This document shows, piece after piece, positions 63,635 through 64,000 of a stretch of 64,000 nt of DNA (position 1 is its first letter; each line of letters opens with the position of its first letter). The position numbers and the translations under genes were made by a program. Source of the DNA: a virus. The notes under the pieces are model-generated. The model was not told where the DNA came from. It worked only from the letters and a program-made list of their open reading frames with translations, and did not search any database. The stretch lies in IMG/VR virus record IMGVR_UViG_3300022220_000004, positions 1 to 64,000 of that record. One strand, written 5' to 3'.

Positions 63635-63672
63635 GGAATAACGCCTGACAGTGTGTAAAACTGTCAGGCGTT
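63635..63672 (-). repeat. Dispersed hairpin element, copy 12
   Basis: Common type stem with full Watson-Crick pairing, loop GTGTGTAAAA region on the plus strand. It follows the stop of the gene that runs off the window. Confidence 0.9.
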
Positions 63673-63677
63673 CTGTT

Positions 63678-64000
63678 CTACTTTTCCTCATCGGTCAGCA
63701 GTGACCCGATCCGCAAGCTGGAGTGTGTGGAGTAGAAGGTGTACGAGTGGGGGTACTTCCTGCTGCCCCGTGCCCACTTGATCGACCTGAATGCGCTGGC
63801 GCTAGGCATGTCCAGCCAGGCGCGATCAGACTTGACGATACTGCGATCATACTGGTTCACGCCGCCCCACTCGATCTGGTAATGCAGCCAGTCAGGCGCT
63901 GTTCCCAGGTGTGAGTACTCAGGGATCTCCGACTCGTACACAACGGCCGTGCACCTGACCTGTACATCGTCACTCAGCTGCGCAAACCAGACGATCTTGA
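63678..64000 (-). CDS. Partial hypothetical protein at right edge
   Basis: The frame is open from the stop at 63678 to the window edge, so the gene starts outside. Visible residues include IVWFAQLSDDVQVRCT, WLHYQIEWGGVNQYDRSIV and IKWARGSRKYPHSYTFYS. A GTG at 63941 is possible, but the upstream codons read as good protein. Function unknown. Confidence 0.6.
   Translation of the reverse strand, partial: KIVWFAQLSDDVQVRCTAVVYESEIPEYSHLGTAPDWLHYQIEWGGVNQYDRSIVKSDRAWLDMPSASAFRSIKWARGSRKYPHSYTFYSTHSSLRIGSLLTDEEK

Noticed and set aside
50230-63672. CRISPR array or integron attC sites as explanation of the repeats
   Set aside because: Spacers are whole genes of different sizes, not 30-40 bp units, and no cas genes are present. 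The ends lack the attC core consensus and the integrase is XerC-like, not IntI-like.
50230-63672. Promoters inside every hairpin element (TTTACA as -35)
   Set aside because: The TTTACA box is constant, but no convincing -10 box lies 16-18 nt downstream (TCCTAT or CCTATG). Possible only with a special sigma factor.
1-64000. tRNA genes
   Set aside because: No cloverleaf with T-loop and anticodon arm was noticed by eye; a tRNAscan run would be needed to exclude one.

Overview
The window is most of a tailed double-stranded DNA phage genome of siphovirus type. It could also be a prophage or a metagenomic phage contig. The DNA is rich in G+C and almost entirely coding. The genes are short, overlap at ATGA or GTGA junctions, and start with ATG, GTG or TTG. 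I see no tRNA, rRNA or CRISPR array. The host is bacterial, because near-consensus -35/-10 promoters and Shine-Dalgarno sites are plentiful. Several virion proteins and the 'GGDVVGGD' motif proteins remind me of Chloroflexota phages, but that is only an impression. A XerC-type integrase suggests a temperate or formerly temperate life style. No DNA polymerase and no clear lysogeny repressor are visible. The last gene runs off the right edge, so the genome is incomplete.

Layout. (1) 1-569 has no gene and ends in a leftward terminator. (2) 570-11703 is one leftward operon of about 26 small genes, led by a Phd/YefM-like regulator. It holds many zinc-ribbon proteins, several membrane proteins (one with a C-terminal helix-turn-helix), a tandem pair of paralogues and a DEDDy exonuclease at the end. 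(3) 11704-11824 is a divergent promoter region with two -35 boxes in an inverted repeat. (4) 11825-44362 is the rightward late operon: terminases, a portal fused to a MuF-like domain, small virion proteins, an 18-repeat protein, a membrane/'VGGD' gene group, Mu-type protease with nested scaffold, capsid, connectors, tail tube, frameshifted tail chaperone, tape measure, tail tip proteins, a glycoside hydrolase-amidase lysin, holin-like protein and an M23-like peptidase. A second promoter almost identical to the first sits at 22.7 kb. (5) 44426-59137 is a leftward operon for replication and recombination: DnaB helicase, loader, winged-helix initiator, RusA, a TopoVI-A-like 'Mini-A' protein, integrase, Dam methylase and a radical SAM enzyme. 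It also carries a Ycf46 AAA ATPase / DUF1257 / DUF2997 module. The operon starts at a strong promoter followed by a leader that can fold into a 27-bp hairpin. (6) 59400-64000 is a leftward array of small genes of unknown function.

The most unusual feature is a family of 12 near-identical hairpins between leftward genes from 50.2 to 63.7 kb. Each sits after a stop codon and before the next ribosome binding site, so the array reads as repeated [RBS-gene-hairpin] cassettes. One copy has a completely different 13-bp stem that is still fully paired, while a 12-nt core stays constant. Pairing is better in the RNA made in the direction of the genes. I regard this element, the structured leader at 59.2 kb, and the Ycf46/DUF1257/DUF2997 module as the best candidates for undescribed biology here.
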